This document shows positions 26,524 to 36,958 of a stretch of 64,000 bases of DNA, piece by piece (within the stretch, counting starts at the first letter, position 1; each line of letters begins with the position of its first letter). The stretch spans positions 124,001 to 188,000 of the forward strand of contig OZ253505.1 of assembly GCA_965262255.1 (NCBI GenBank). Direction: 5' to 3'. The position numbers and the translations under genes are program-made. A model generated the notes under the pieces. The model did no database searches and was not told the DNA's origin. It worked only from the letters and a program-made list of their open reading frames with translations. The DNA comes from JANQQC01 sp965262255 (GTDB taxonomy: Bacteria; Pseudomonadota; Alphaproteobacteria; Caulobacterales; Hyphomonadaceae).

Positions 26524-27482
26524 TCTAACACTCCAACCAACAATGCGGCTATTTTAAGAGGATATGGCAATACTCAGAAATATTTTGTGACACACTCTAT
26601 ACCAGAGATACATCAGACTTGTTCCAACCAAGTTTCCATCACTCGTCAAATTTTACCCGATTCTTAACAGACTTTCAAGCGTATCAGTAAGAAAATTCGT
26701 TCAAAATCAACGAAAAATCACTTCTACCGATACCGGCAACCGAGCAATCTAGACTAATAATTTTCTCCGCGTCTTGGATAGTGTGTTCCCTAGGGCCAAC
26801 CCTAATTCCTGATGACTAACAGACCAAACGGTGTTTGACTTGAATATCAGTCCACTAGGGAGGGAACGAAAAGGTCAGTATTTAGTTACGACGGGGAAAA
26901 TCACGAACTGATTGCATCAATGACTCAAAAACACTGCTGCCGAAGAGATCAGGTAATGGATCATATCTGCAAAGCGGCTCACAACAACTATATCGGCAGA
27001 CGCATTAAGAAAATGGGGAATAATATAAAACTTGACACCTATCATTGCATTATCTACTTCGCTCCCTTTCTTCGACTGCCAGGCTTACATAAAACTGGTC
27101 TGGCCCCCTTCACTTCAACGATCAATTAGGTCTCCTTTCATCGCTTTGTAGTCAACAGTAAAATCGCAATGGCCTATTCGAGAATACCAATGTCGGATTC
27201 TTCCGTGACAGTCCCCGTCTTACCCAGGAAATTTTCTCCTCAATTCTTATAACAGAATTTTTGTTTGCCAGCCTTACGAGATTCTGCCAATCATTTACTC
27301 TAGCTATGGTTGCATTCAATGCCGATTCTCAAGCGTTAGTTTGCTCAGGAATGTGTCAAATGATATATAGCTCCCAAAAATTCGGCTCTCATTCAAAACT
27401 ATCCGGAAAACTCAGACTCGATGCGTCCGTCTCAGTCTTGCGCGTTATGTGTTAGAATAAGTTTCCTAGTTTTCAACACTCT
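26524..27482. other. Long gap without recognised genes
   Basis: About 960 bases between the divergently placed JAMM-like gene and the M20 hydrolase. Short open frames (for example 26920-27129) have no family features or convincing ribosome sites. It must hold promoters for both flanking genes; no clear repeat, RNA gene or transposase relic was recognised. Confidence 0.5.
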
Positions 27483-28886
27483 ATGAGAATTACAATGCCC
27501 TCTATGTCTTCACTCATTTTGGCTACGATTACTCTGGTTCTTTCAATATCGTCACCGCTGGCTGTCCAAGCTGACGTTGAAACGTATCCTTCGATTTTAC
27601 CTTTCCCGACCGTCGGCGACGATCTGCTTACAATCTATAAGGGCCTTCACTCCAATCCCGAGCTGTCTTTCAAGGAAGTCCAGTCAGCTAATTTTATGGC
27701 TTCCGAACTCAAAAACTTAGGGTTTAAGGTTACAACAAATATCGGCGATGCATGGATCAAGGCAAAAGCTAAAGCAGACGTTGGAGAAGTTCTGGGAGAA
27801 ACCGGTGGGTACGGAGTAGTCGGTGTTTTTCGCAACGGAAACGGACCAACAGTTCTTATTCGTGCTGATATGGATGCGCTTCCAATCCCTGAAAGGACTG
27901 GATTGCCTTATGCATCGGTCAAAACTCAACAAACTTGGACGGGAGTTGACAGTCCGGTCATGCATGGCTGTGGACACGATATTCATATGACAAGCTGGGT
28001 CGGTACTGCCCGAGCATTGATCAAAGCAAAAAACAAGTGGTCTGGTACTTTAATAATGATTGCACAACCTGCCGAGGAAATTGGTCTCGGTGCTCGCGCT
28101 ATGATTGCAGAGGGTCTGTATGACAAATTTCCCCTTCCAGATTACAATTTAGCCCTACACGTTTCATCGGCCCTTCCGTCAGGAAAAGTAGCATATTCCC
28201 AAGGATGGGCATTAGCCAACGTCGATTCGGTTGACATAACTGTCAAAGGGGTGGGCGGACACGGTGCTTACCCACATACGACTGTTGACCCCGTCCTCAT
28301 TGCATCTCATATCGTTACGAGTCTGCAGAGCATAGTCGCTCGTAATGTCGATCCTCAGAAACCCGCAGTCATAACGGTTGGCTCCTTCAAAGCAGGGGCT
28401 AAACATAACATAATCTCGAACCAAGCCCAACTATTACTAACTGTGCGTTCCTATGACGAAGAAACCAGACAACTCCTATTAGACAGTATCAAACGTGTCG
28501 CCTATGGGCAAGCTGAAGCCTTTGGAGCACCCGAGCCTATCGTAAAATTCGAATCAGACTTTACACCTTCTACTTACAATAATCCTCAATTGGCTCAGCG
28601 GGTGATGGGGGCGATCGGTCGAAAAATCGGAAAACGGAACGTCGAGGAAACACCTCCCGTAATGGGCGGTGAAGATTTCGGGAGATATAATCGCACCTCC
28701 GAAGCGGTTCCTGGCCTAATCTTTTGGCTCGGCGCGATTAAGCCTAGTACTTTCAAGAAAGCACAAAATTCTAAGCTCCCGCTACCTTCTTTGCATTCAC
28801 CAATTTTTGCACCCGATCCCGGAAGAACTATCGATACGGGAGTGAAGGCTATGACCGCTGCAGCCTTAGAATTGTTTGAAGAATAG
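27483..28886 (+). CDS. Secreted M20-family amidohydrolase
   Basis: 467 residues. An N-terminal signal peptide (core about 9-27, ending SPLAVQA) is followed by a zinc-dependent M20 peptidase/aminoacylase: metal ligands in MHGCGHDIHMTSW and AQPAEEIGLGARAM, the dimerisation-domain HGAYPHTTVDPVLIA, and MGGEDFGRYNR near the end. This is the hippurate hydrolase / IAA-amino-acid hydrolase subgroup, which cleaves N-acyl amino acids. Substrate not determinable. The first ATG is chosen; others at codons 5 and 8 are possible. It ends two bases before the convergent acyl-CoA dehydrogenase gene. Confidence 0.9.
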   Translation: MRITMPSMSSLILATITLVLSISSPLAVQADVETYPSILPFPTVGDDLLTIYKGLHSNPELSFKEVQSANFMASELKNLGFKVTTNIGDAWIKAKAKADVGEVLGETGGYGVVGVFRNGNGPTVLIRADMDALPIPERTGLPYASVKTQQTWTGVDSPVMHGCGHDIHMTSWVGTARALIKAKNKWSGTLIMIAQPAEEIGLGARAMIAEGLYDKFPLPDYNLALHVSSALPSGKVAYSQGWALANVDSVDITVKGVGGHGAYPHTTVDPVLIASHIVTSLQSIVARNVDPQKPAVITVGSFKAGAKHNIISNQAQLLLTVRSYDEETRQLLLDSIKRVAYGQAEAFGAPEPIVKFESDFTPSTYNNPQLAQRVMGAIGRKIGKRNVEETPPVMGGEDFGRYNRTSEAVPGLIFWLGAIKPSTFKKAQNSKLPLPSLHSPIFAPDPGRTIDTGVKAMTAAALELFEE

Positions 28887-28887
28887 C

Positions 28888-30021
28888 TTATCTCAACAAA
28901 TCACGAGAAATTATTACCCGCATAATCTCATTAGTGCCTTCTAGTATTTGGTGAACCCTTAAATCTCGGACAATCTGTTCGACACCATACTCTTTCAGGT
29001 ATCCATAGCCTCCGAGAATTTGCAAGGCTTCGTTCGCGACTTCAAATCCAGTATCCGTAACGTACCTTTTTGCCATTGCACACCATCGGGTGGCGACCGG
29101 TGATTTATCATCCAATTTTTCTGCCGCTTCATAAAGCATCAAACGGGCTGACTGAAGCTTGGTTTCCATATCCGCTAGCTTAAACTGAACAGATTGAAAC
29201 TGCGATAAGGCCTTTCCAAACTGTTCGCGATCTTTAGAGTAAGCCATCGCTATATTTAGAGCGTGTTGCGCTCCTCCTAATGAACATGCTGCTATGTTAA
29301 GCCGACCACCGTCTAATCCGGCCATCGCAAATTTGAAACCGTCTCCCTCCGCCCCGATCCTATTGCTCACCGGAATTCTAACTTGGTCAAGGTTTACTTG
29401 TCGGGTAGGTTGCGCATTCCAACCCATTTTCTTTTCAGCATTACCAAACGACAAACCGCCTACTCCCCTTGGAATAACAAACGCGGAAACACCTTTTGCT
29501 CCATTCTCGGATGTCTTTGCCATCAAAACATAAACATCCGAAACGCCAGCACCAGAAATAAACTGCTTAGAACCCGTTATCACATATTCGTCTCCTTCGC
29601 GCGTCGCCACGGATTTCATCGCTGCAGCATCTGAACCTGACCCGGGTTCTGTCAAGCAATAACTAGCGACGTACGACATATCTGTCAGCTTAGGTAGGTA
29701 TTTCTTTCGTAGCTGCTCTGAACCAAACTGATCGATCATCCAACTCGCCATATTGTGGATAGACATGTATGCTGCAACCGGGACATCGCCATAAGCAAGT
29801 TGCTCAAATATGATCGCCGCATCTAAGCGAGATAGATCGGTTCCACCTACATCTTCGCGAACATAGATTCCTGCAAATCCTAAATTTGCCCCCTCACGCA
29901 TTTCTTCCACTGGAAAATGACATTCCTCGTCCCATTTACTAGAGTTCGGCGCAAGCCGGTCAAGGGCGAAAGCCCTCGCCGTATCCTGAATCATAATTTG
30001 TTCTTCAGAGAGTGAAGTCAT
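28888..30021 (-). CDS. Acyl-CoA dehydrogenase (isobutyryl-CoA-type)
   Basis: 377 residues. FAD-dependent acyl-CoA dehydrogenase with YCLTEPGSGSDAAAM and FISGAGVSDVYVLMA (FAD-binding loops), REQFGKALSQFQSVQFKLAD, and the C-terminal catalytic base Glu361 in HQILEGTNEIMRVIISRDLL. The C-terminal position of Glu and the sequence FALDRLAPNSSKWDEE near the N-terminus match the isobutyryl-CoA dehydrogenase (ACAD8-like) group used in valine breakdown. It stands alone, convergent with the M20 gene, and is upstream-divergent from the giant helicase gene. Confidence 0.9.
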   Translation of the reverse strand: MTSLSEEQIMIQDTARAFALDRLAPNSSKWDEECHFPVEEMREGANLGFAGIYVREDVGGTDLSRLDAAIIFEQLAYGDVPVAAYMSIHNMASWMIDQFGSEQLRKKYLPKLTDMSYVASYCLTEPGSGSDAAAMKSVATREGDEYVITGSKQFISGAGVSDVYVLMAKTSENGAKGVSAFVIPRGVGGLSFGNAEKKMGWNAQPTRQVNLDQVRIPVSNRIGAEGDGFKFAMAGLDGGRLNIAACSLGGAQHALNIAMAYSKDREQFGKALSQFQSVQFKLADMETKLQSARLMLYEAAEKLDDKSPVATRWCAMAKRYVTDTGFEVANEALQILGGYGYLKEYGVEQIVRDLRVHQILEGTNEIMRVIISRDLLR

Positions 30022-30263
30022 CCCAATTTCCTTTATGAAAGGCGCTAAAAGCTTATTTTGATCAGTTGTGTAATTTCCGAAAGTTCGTATCGATTAAGCG
30101 GATAATCTATGTAACTTCTGAGTCTCCATTTGTCTAATCTAGAAATTTCCAGTATCTTCTATACTCATAAGAGTGCGTACTTACTTTACGCGTCATGTTA
30201 TACTGATTCTCGAATCTTCAGCAAAATTTTACCCAGTTTTCAAAAATCATCCGAGGGGGAATT

Positions 30264-33200
30264 ATGGAAAGTGAACAAGTCAACAATAGTCAACAAATCG
30301 AAAATTTTGATCATTCTGAGGTTACGGTCGATATCGACTTGGACTATATACCGAAGGTGAATTATGCAGCCGCGCAAAACCAAGTTAGCATAATTCGAGC
30401 CTTGCGTGTAAAAAACACGTCAGAAAATGTCCTGTCAAATTTACATCTAAAATTGACCGTGCAACCGCAATTTGCTGACGATAAAATATGGCCAATCGAT
30501 CGTTTAGTTACCGATATAAGAGGACTTGAACTCAGTCAACTTAATCTCGAACTAGATTCTGCGATGATCTCTAAGGTCAACGAAGCAGAAAACGGGAGCC
30601 TAACCTTTACCCTTGAAAAGGAAGGCAACGTCCTAAAAACCAAAAAATTCCCGATACGACTTCTAGCCCGCGACGAATGGGGTGGATCGGAGTTTATGCC
30701 GCAACTTATCGCGGCATTTGTGACACCCAACGAACAAGCAATTGATAACCTGCTCCGTAGAGCGTCACTGCTCCTAGAAGATGCAGGACATGAGGCCGGA
30801 ATCAACGGATATCAGTCCAAAGATCCCTCGCGAGCTTACATGCTTGTTAGCGCCATCTGGTCAGCGGCGGCTGAATTGAGCCTGACTTATGCCGAGCCGC
30901 CAAAATCATTTGAATTAGCAGGTCAGAAAGTTCGGCTTCCACAGCAGATTATTAGCGATAAGCTCGCAACTTGCTTAGATTCAACCCTTTTCATGTGCAG
31001 TGCAATTGAGCAAGCTGGACTGAACCCCGTCATTATCTTTACTCAGGGTCATTGTTTTGCAGGATTCTGGGTTCAAGACACCACATTAGACAGCGCTGAG
31101 GAAATTGACGTTTGGCAGGTTCGAAAAGCTATCGACTGTAATGAACTGTGGGTTTTTGAAACAACACTTTTAACACAAAGACCAGTTGTGTCGTTTGAGG
31201 ACGCTGTCAAAACTGGTAAAGCGCAACTCAGCGAAGCTGTAGAAGAAAATTTTTCGAGAGCGATCGATATAAGACGGTGCAGAATGGCTCGCATCAATCC
31301 CCTAGCGAGTCATACAGAAAGGTCTGAAAAACCAGTTGATGACCGAACTGTTGAACCTCCTCCCCTCCCTGTTAAACCTGATATTCATATTATACCAACC
31401 GTTGAAACAGAAGACGTACCCAATACCCCACAAGGTCGAATCGAGCGTTGGCAACGCAAACTGCTTGATTTATCGCTTCGCAATCGACTTCTGAATTTTC
31501 GAGACTCTAAACAGACCGTTCCTTTGGTTTGTCCTGATATCGGAGTGATGGAAGACAGGCTTGAGGCGGAAAAAACGTTTCGTATCATCTCTCTAAAAGA
31601 AGAGGATCCCGTCGGTAATCGAGGGGACGGCGAAGGCGGACAGTCAAGAACTCACGATATCGAGGTGGAATTTGCTAAAGAAGCGTTCGAAAAAAACCAA
31701 CTGAGTGTGAATCTCACAGAAAAAGATATGAGGGGACGTTTAACGACTCTTTATAGGAAGGCAAAAAGTGACATTGCAGAAGGAGGAACAAATACTTTGT
31801 TCTTGGCCGCGGGATTTCTTCGATGGAAGCAGTCACCGAAAGACAAAAGATCATACAGAGCCCCATTACTACTAATTCCTGTTTCGTTAGAACGAAAATC
31901 CGCCAATTCCGATTTCAAACTCAAAAGTCACGGCGATGATTTGCACGTAAATAAGACTCTCCTCGAAATGCTCAAGCAGGATTTTAATTTAAGAATCCCT
32001 GTGCTTGAAGGAGAGTTGCCGCGTGATTCATCGGGGTACGATATTCCTGAGATATTTCTCAAGACTCGGGCAGCAATAAGGGATTCGGATGGATTTGACG
32101 TCGTCGAAGATTGTGCAATATCGACTTTCTCATTTGCCAAATTCCTTATGTGGAACGATCTGGTTGAAAGAACCGAAACTCTGAAAGAAAGTCCGTTCGT
32201 CAACCATCTAATTGATAATCCCGAAAAACCTTACGTTACAGATGGAACGAGCCTTCCTAAACCCACCGATATAGATCGCAGAATAGCGCCCAAAGACTTA
32301 TTTACGCCCCTCCCAGCCGACAGTTCGCAACTGGCCACCGTTGTCGCCGCTCAAGATGGACACGATATGGTCGTCATTGGACCGCCAGGAACCGGAAAAA
32401 GCCAAACCATCACCAACATGATTGCACACTGCTTGGCAATCGGCAAAACTGTTCTGTTTGTCGCTGAAAAGTCAGCAGCACTTAACGTCGTCTATAGAAG
32501 ATTACGGCAAAATGGTTTGAGTGACGCATGTCTCGAATTGCATTCAAACAAAGCTGATAAGAAACTCGTAATAAAGCAATTAGGGAACGCATGGCGGCGC
32601 CTTTCAAAAGCCCACGCCGATGATTGGGAAGACGCTACAACAAGTTTGCGGATTCACCGCGACGAATTAAATCGCTATGTTGAAGCGTTGCATAAACCCG
32701 GTTCGCATGGCGTCTCGGTGTACGATGCTATTGGAATGGTTTCTAAAGCCGAACCATCTTTCAAGTTGACTTTTCAATCTATTGACACTCACGACCGGCT
32801 GAGCCTTGAAGAGCTACGAGCTACATCGGATCGCCTTTTCAAAACTTATGAACCCGTGAGAAATGTGAAGCAATTCACTGCGATCAATCGCAACGAATGG
32901 TCATTCTTGTGGCAAGATGAGGTCATAGAAGCTAGTTCACAGATGATAACGGCCATTGGTAAGGTTAAAGAATCCTTCGCTCAAACACAGAGCAAAATGT
33001 CATTAAGGCCGGATGCAATTGACGATTTTGAATCGTTTAGTGACATCTACAGAATTCTGTCCTTCACAGTAAATTCTAAGAATGAAGGTTTAGATGAAAT
33101 TATTGACAAAGACATCGAATCTTTGAAACACGCCTTGAGAGATTTGACAACTAAGCTACACGAAATCAATCGAGCGCGTAATCACCTCTCGGCAAACTAT

Positions 33201-35588
33201 ACCAATCAGTCGCTCTTATCAATTCCTGTTGACCGGCTAGAGTACGACTGGAGAGAGGCGTGCGCGAGTTTCTGGCCATTTTCTTATTTCAAAAGAAGCA
33301 AGATAAAAAAACTTCTGCAGGGTTACGTTCAATCAGGTTTATCGGATCCCGAGGTAGAACTTGCGCCGATAAGCAAAATTCAGAAACTGCTTCCAGAGAT
33401 CGAAACTTCGCCTCTTGCATTCTTGACTAAGTTTGAAAGAGAGAACACCAACACTGAAGAGTTAAGTGAGTATTTAGACCGAGGTACACTTCTACAAAGA
33501 CTCACTAACCGCGTTAAAAAACACTCTAATCGCTCTGAACAATTTGCTGACTTCATACAATTATGTTTATCAAATCATTCTGAAGACTTAATTTTAAATG
33601 ACTTCTTCGCAATCTGTGACGATTTCGACCAAAAGTTAAAATCCTTTCTTAAACTCCTTAGAAAAGAGCAGAATTCCGACTCGGAAAGTAAAGAGGAACT
33701 GACAACTCAAGACGATCTGTTCCAAGAAAAAGACTATTTTTCAAGTCTCTCACAGCTCGCAGACCTTGCACATGCTATAGAAAACAATCAAGAGAATTTG
33801 GAGCCCTGGACACGATGGGTAGACATAAGGCAGAAAGCATCGGATATCGGTCTGACACCACTCGTGCAAGCTATTGAAACTAATAGGGTTGGAAATCCAA
33901 TAGAAGAATTTGACAGTGCTTACTTTAAATGGTGGCTCCCGCGCAGGATGGACAGAGAACCTATTTTGAGAGGGTTCTCCGGATATAGACACGATCAACT
34001 TATCCAACAGTTCCGATCCTTCGATGAACAAGTTCGGGAAATGGCTTCCGAAGAAATTCTAAGAAAAATTTCTCATGACCTGCCGAGCGAACAATCTGTT
34101 CCAAGAAAATCCGAACTAGGTTTTTTACGGCATCAAATGAATTTGAAACGCCCTGTTGTTTCAATTCGGAACTTAATCAGTCAGATGCCGACAGCTTTTA
34201 CCAAACTTGCCCCATGTGTATTGATGTCTCCGTTATCTGTCGCGCAGTTTCTTCCTGCCGATCAGCAATTATTCGATGTTGTCATTTTTGATGAAGCTTC
34301 GCAGATCACAACTTGGGATGCTATCGGGACAATCGCCCGGGCAAAGCAATCGATCATAGTGGGGGATCCTAAACAGTTGCCACCGACTAACTTCTTTATG
34401 CGCCACGACGCTGACGAAGATGAAGACCTTCACGTATACGAACAGGATCTGCCGAGCATTTTGGACGAAGCATCTGCGGCAGGTCTACCAAATGTCCAGC
34501 TCAACTGGCATTATAGAAGTCAGGACGAAAGCCTTATTGCGTTCTCTAATCATCATTATTATGACGACCGGTTGGTAACATTTCCTGCCCCTAAAACCGA
34601 GTCCGGGGCCGTCACTCTGCACAAGGTACGGGGAGTGTATTCTCGCGGCGAAGGGCGTTTTAACCAGAAAGAAGCCGAGGCGATTGCGAAATTTGCTGTA
34701 AAGCAACTTAACTCTTGGTTAAAGTTAGCAGAGGAAGATCGATTAACATTAGGAATAATAACTTTCAATATGCAGCAACAGGAACTTATACTAGACTTGC
34801 TAGACCGAGCACGGCGGAGAAACCCCGCGTTAGAATGGTTTTTTGAAGATGAGCGGGAAGAGCCGGTAATCGTTAGGAATCTTGAGAATGTGCAAGGGGA
34901 TGAACGAGATGTCATGCTCTTTTCCATAACATTTGGACCCGATAAAGCTGGGAAAATGTCAATGAGCTTTGGGGCAGTCAACAAGGATGGAGGAGAAAAA
35001 CGATTGAACGTCGCTGTGACGCGAGCGAGAAGAGAATTGCACGTGTTTGCGTCTATTACTGCAGACGATATTGACCTCAGTCGAACCGCCGCTCTCGGCG
35101 TGGAACATCTTAAAGGATTTCTTGATTATGCCGAGAGAGGTTCTGTTGCGCTACCAGCGACTGAGTCGGGATCACTAGGTGGAACGGAAAGTCCTTTTGA
35201 AGCCGCTGTCGTCCGCGCATTAGAAGCGAAAGGTTGGCGTGTTCGAACCCAAATCGGTGTTTCAGGATTTAGAATTGATTTAGCGGTTGTACACCCTGAC
35301 AAGTCTGGGGCATATTTGGCGGGAATCGAATGTGACGGAGCCACCTATCATCGGAGTGCTACCGCCAGAGACAGAGATGAAATTCGAGAAAGTGTCCTAA
35401 GGCGATTGGGGTGGGAAATCCTACGAATCTGGTCGACTGACTGGTTCAAAAATCAATCTAAGGTCGCAAAGGAGATAGACGGTGAACTCAAGGATATACT
35501 CGAGAAGTCGCGCCTTGACGCTCAAAAGGCAGAGACGATCGACGACGAGCAGTCAGGCTTTGAAACGGAAAAAGTAAGGTCTCAATAG
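30264..35588 (+). CDS. DUF4011-helicase-nuclease protein resembling Hhe antiphage protein
   Basis: 1774 residues. The N-terminal part includes a transglutaminase-like region (CLDSTLFMCSAIEQAGLNPV then FTQGHCFAGFW, residues ~236-272) and a DUF4011-type segment starting WQRKLLDLSLRNRLLNFRDS. A superfamily-1 helicase follows: Walker A VIGPPGTGKSQTITN (~704-718), Walker B VVIFDEASQIT (~1340), ENVQGDERDVMLFS (~1540) and LNVAVTRARRELHVF (~1578). The C-terminus (~1640-1730) is a Vsr/DUF559-like nuclease: GFRIDLAVVHPDKSG, AGIECDGATYHRS and TARDRDEIRESVLRRLGWEI. This order corresponds, from memory, to the single-gene Hhe system (Gao et al. 2020). The ATG at 30264 has AGGGGG just upstream. It stands alone between metabolic genes. 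Confidence 0.85.
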   Translation: MESEQVNNSQQIENFDHSEVTVDIDLDYIPKVNYAAAQNQVSIIRALRVKNTSENVLSNLHLKLTVQPQFADDKIWPIDRLVTDIRGLELSQLNLELDSAMISKVNEAENGSLTFTLEKEGNVLKTKKFPIRLLARDEWGGSEFMPQLIAAFVTPNEQAIDNLLRRASLLLEDAGHEAGINGYQSKDPSRAYMLVSAIWSAAAELSLTYAEPPKSFELAGQKVRLPQQIISDKLATCLDSTLFMCSAIEQAGLNPVIIFTQGHCFAGFWVQDTTLDSAEEIDVWQVRKAIDCNELWVFETTLLTQRPVVSFEDAVKTGKAQLSEAVEENFSRAIDIRRCRMARINPLASHTERSEKPVDDRTVEPPPLPVKPDIHIIPTVETEDVPNTPQGRIERWQRKLLDLSLRNRLLNFRDSKQTVPLVCPDIGVMEDRLEAEKTFRIISLKEEDPVGNRGDGEGGQSRTHDIEVEFAKEAFEKNQLSVNLTEKDMRGRLTTLYRKAKSDIAEGGTNTLFLAAGFLRWKQSPKDKRSYRAPLLLIPVSLERKSANSDFKLKSHGDDLHVNKTLLEMLKQDFNLRIPVLEGELPRDSSGYDIPEIFLKTRAAIRDSDGFDVVEDCAISTFSFAKFLMWNDLVERTETLKESPFVNHLIDNPEKPYVTDGTSLPKPTDIDRRIAPKDLFTPLPADSSQLATVVAAQDGHDMVVIGPPGTGKSQTITNMIAHCLAIGKTVLFVAEKSAALNVVYRRLRQNGLSDACLELHSNKADKKLVIKQLGNAWRRLSKAHADDWEDATTSLRIHRDELNRYVEALHKPGSHGVSVYDAIGMVSKAEPSFKLTFQSIDTHDRLSLEELRATSDRLFKTYEPVRNVKQFTAINRNEWSFLWQDEVIEASSQMITAIGKVKESFAQTQSKMSLRPDAIDDFESFSDIYRILSFTVNSKNEGLDEIIDKDIESLKHALRDLTTKLHEINRARNHLSANYTNQSLLSIPVDRLEYDWREACASFWPFSYFKRSKIKKLLQGYVQSGLSDPEVELAPISKIQKLLPEIETSPLAFLTKFERENTNTEELSEYLDRGTLLQRLTNRVKKHSNRSEQFADFIQLCLSNHSEDLILNDFFAICDDFDQKLKSFLKLLRKEQNSDSESKEELTTQDDLFQEKDYFSSLSQLADLAHAIENNQENLEPWTRWVDIRQKASDIGLTPLVQAIETNRVGNPIEEFDSAYFKWWLPRRMDREPILRGFSGYRHDQLIQQFRSFDEQVREMASEEILRKISHDLPSEQSVPRKSELGFLRHQMNLKRPVVSIRNLISQMPTAFTKLAPCVLMSPLSVAQFLPADQQLFDVVIFDEASQITTWDAIGTIARAKQSIIVGDPKQLPPTNFFMRHDADEDEDLHVYEQDLPSILDEASAAGLPNVQLNWHYRSQDESLIAFSNHHYYDDRLVTFPAPKTESGAVTLHKVRGVYSRGEGRFNQKEAEAIAKFAVKQLNSWLKLAEEDRLTLGIITFNMQQQELILDLLDRARRRNPALEWFFEDEREEPVIVRNLENVQGDERDVMLFSITFGPDKAGKMSMSFGAVNKDGGEKRLNVAVTRARRELHVFASITADDIDLSRTAALGVEHLKGFLDYAERGSVALPATESGSLGGTESPFEAAVVRALEAKGWRVRTQIGVSGFRIDLAVVHPDKSGAYLAGIECDGATYHRSATARDRDEIRESVLRRLGWEILRIWSTDWFKNQSKVAKEIDGELKDILEKSRLDAQKAETIDDEQSGFETEKVRSQ

Positions 35589-35651
35589 TTTGCCTCTCAC
35601 ATTTCAAATGTCCCGAAAACTAAATTTGCGATCTGTTAAAACTATCGGCGT

Positions 35652-36260
35652 TCACAAAGACATTGCTTTCTTGAACGCAGGTCGATTTTCTACATTGCTT
35701 ATGTATCGTTTTAGATTTGTCATTTCGTCGGAGACTGAACCAATCCTATTTGACATGAAACAAGCGTGACCTAACATTATATCGGCGGCAGAAAAATTGC
35801 CAATCAGATAGTCTTTACTCTCTAGTGCCTCATCTACGGGCTTCAACGCGTTAGTTAACAAGCGCTTTGCTTGCCCCAAAACAGTAGCATCTCGGCGTTC
35901 TTCGGGCAAAAGAATAGTGTGTACAACGACTGTATTTACTGGCGGCATAATCATGCCTTCACAATAGTGAAACCATTGAAGGTACATTGGATAGCGGTGA
36001 TCATCACTATTTGGTTTGAGGCCGCCGTTCTTATGGCGCTCAAGCACATACTCAACGATCGCACCTGACTCGTATATTCTAACGTCTCCATCTTCTAGTA
36101 CTGGAACTCTACCAAGCGGATGTCTCGCTCGGTGTTCATCAGACTTTAGAGCTTTCGGATGAAAGTCCATGCGGTTGAGCTCATAAGGAATTTCAAGTTC
36201 CTCTAACAACCAGGCAATTCGTCCTGCTCTCGAATTTGGGGCAAAGTGTAATTTCAACAT
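35652..36260 (-). CDS. Glutathione S-transferase family protein
   Basis: 202 residues. The N-terminal thioredoxin-fold domain reads MLKLHFAPNSRAGRIAWLLE with Ser in the activating position, then HPLGRVPVLEDGDVRIYESG (glutathione-binding cis-Pro and Glu-Ser pair); the C-terminal helical domain has LIGNFSAADIMLGHACFMSN, the conserved Asp N-cap box. Probably a detoxification enzyme; substrate unknown. It is oriented away from ndk's flank and is not obviously in an operon. Confidence 0.88.
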   Translation of the reverse strand: MLKLHFAPNSRAGRIAWLLEELEIPYELNRMDFHPKALKSDEHRARHPLGRVPVLEDGDVRIYESGAIVEYVLERHKNGGLKPNSDDHRYPMYLQWFHYCEGMIMPPVNTVVVHTILLPEERRDATVLGQAKRLLTNALKPVDEALESKDYLIGNFSAADIMLGHACFMSNRIGSVSDEMTNLKRYISNVENRPAFKKAMSL

Positions 36261-36355
36261 CGCAATGATCTCCTATACTGAACATAAACCATTTCGGGTG
36301 GGATCGCTGGTAGTTCAGCTGATTCGCGATTACTCGGCTGCCGCACCTTACAATT

Positions 36356-36778
36356 CTAGCCCACTATATCTTCTTCTTTGAAGAACTGAGCAATTTCTTT
36401 ACCAGCATTCTCATCGCTGTCTGAACCGTGAACAGAGTTTTCACTAATTGACTTTGCGAAGAGTTTTCTTATGGTTCCCTCGGATGCTTCACCGGGATTT
36501 GTAGCTCCCATAATTTCGCGATATTTACGAACGGCGTTTTCGCCTTCCAAGACTTGCACCACCACAGGAGCAGAGGTCATAAACTCAACGAGTTCACTGT
36601 AGAACGGTCTTTCGCGGTGTACCGCATAAAATTCTTCGGCATCTGCCTTAGACATTCGAATTCTGCGCTGACCTACTATTCGCAATCCGCTCTGCTCAAT
36701 TACAGCATTGATTGCGCCGGTCAGGTTCCTTGAGGTCGCGTCAGGTTTTATTATTGAAAATGTTCTATGAGCTGACAT
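36356..36778 (-). CDS. ndk: Nucleoside diphosphate kinase
   Basis: 140 residues, full length. Transfers the gamma-phosphate between nucleotides through phospho-His117 in ENSVHGSDSDENAGKEI. The N-terminal RTFSIIKPDATSRNLTGAIN and MGATNPGEASEGTIRKLFA are diagnostic. A housekeeping gene that marks the left border of the methyltransferase array. Confidence 0.97.
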   Translation of the reverse strand: MSAHRTFSIIKPDATSRNLTGAINAVIEQSGLRIVGQRRIRMSKADAEEFYAVHRERPFYSELVEFMTSAPVVVQVLEGENAVRKYREIMGATNPGEASEGTIRKLFAKSISENSVHGSDSDENAGKEIAQFFKEEDIVG

Positions 36779-36958
36779 GAGAATTCCTTATAATCTGCAG
36801 AAATAGAGATAGTTCTTTTAGCAAAATAAACGAATGTTGCAAGATGACCAACTGTCATCTCTTTTTTTACTAGATGTCAAATCTTACTATAAAGGTTATT
36901 AAGTAACGGTCACAAAATCCTAATGTCAAAGATTCTCCCGTTACAACTACCGAAATAC

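Noticed and set aside
26920..27129. 69-codon frame in the 26.5-27.5 kb gap
   Set aside because: No ribosome site, no recognisable domain, and low-complexity composition; gap reported as empty instead.
34559..34984. 141-codon frame antisense to the helicase gene
   Set aside because: Lies entirely over conserved helicase motifs; no ribosome site or family resemblance.
36300..36355. Possible tRNA-like stretch between GST and ndk (GGTAGTTCAGCTGATTCGCG)
   Set aside because: Only a D-arm-like string; no anticodon or T-arm pairing could be built around it.
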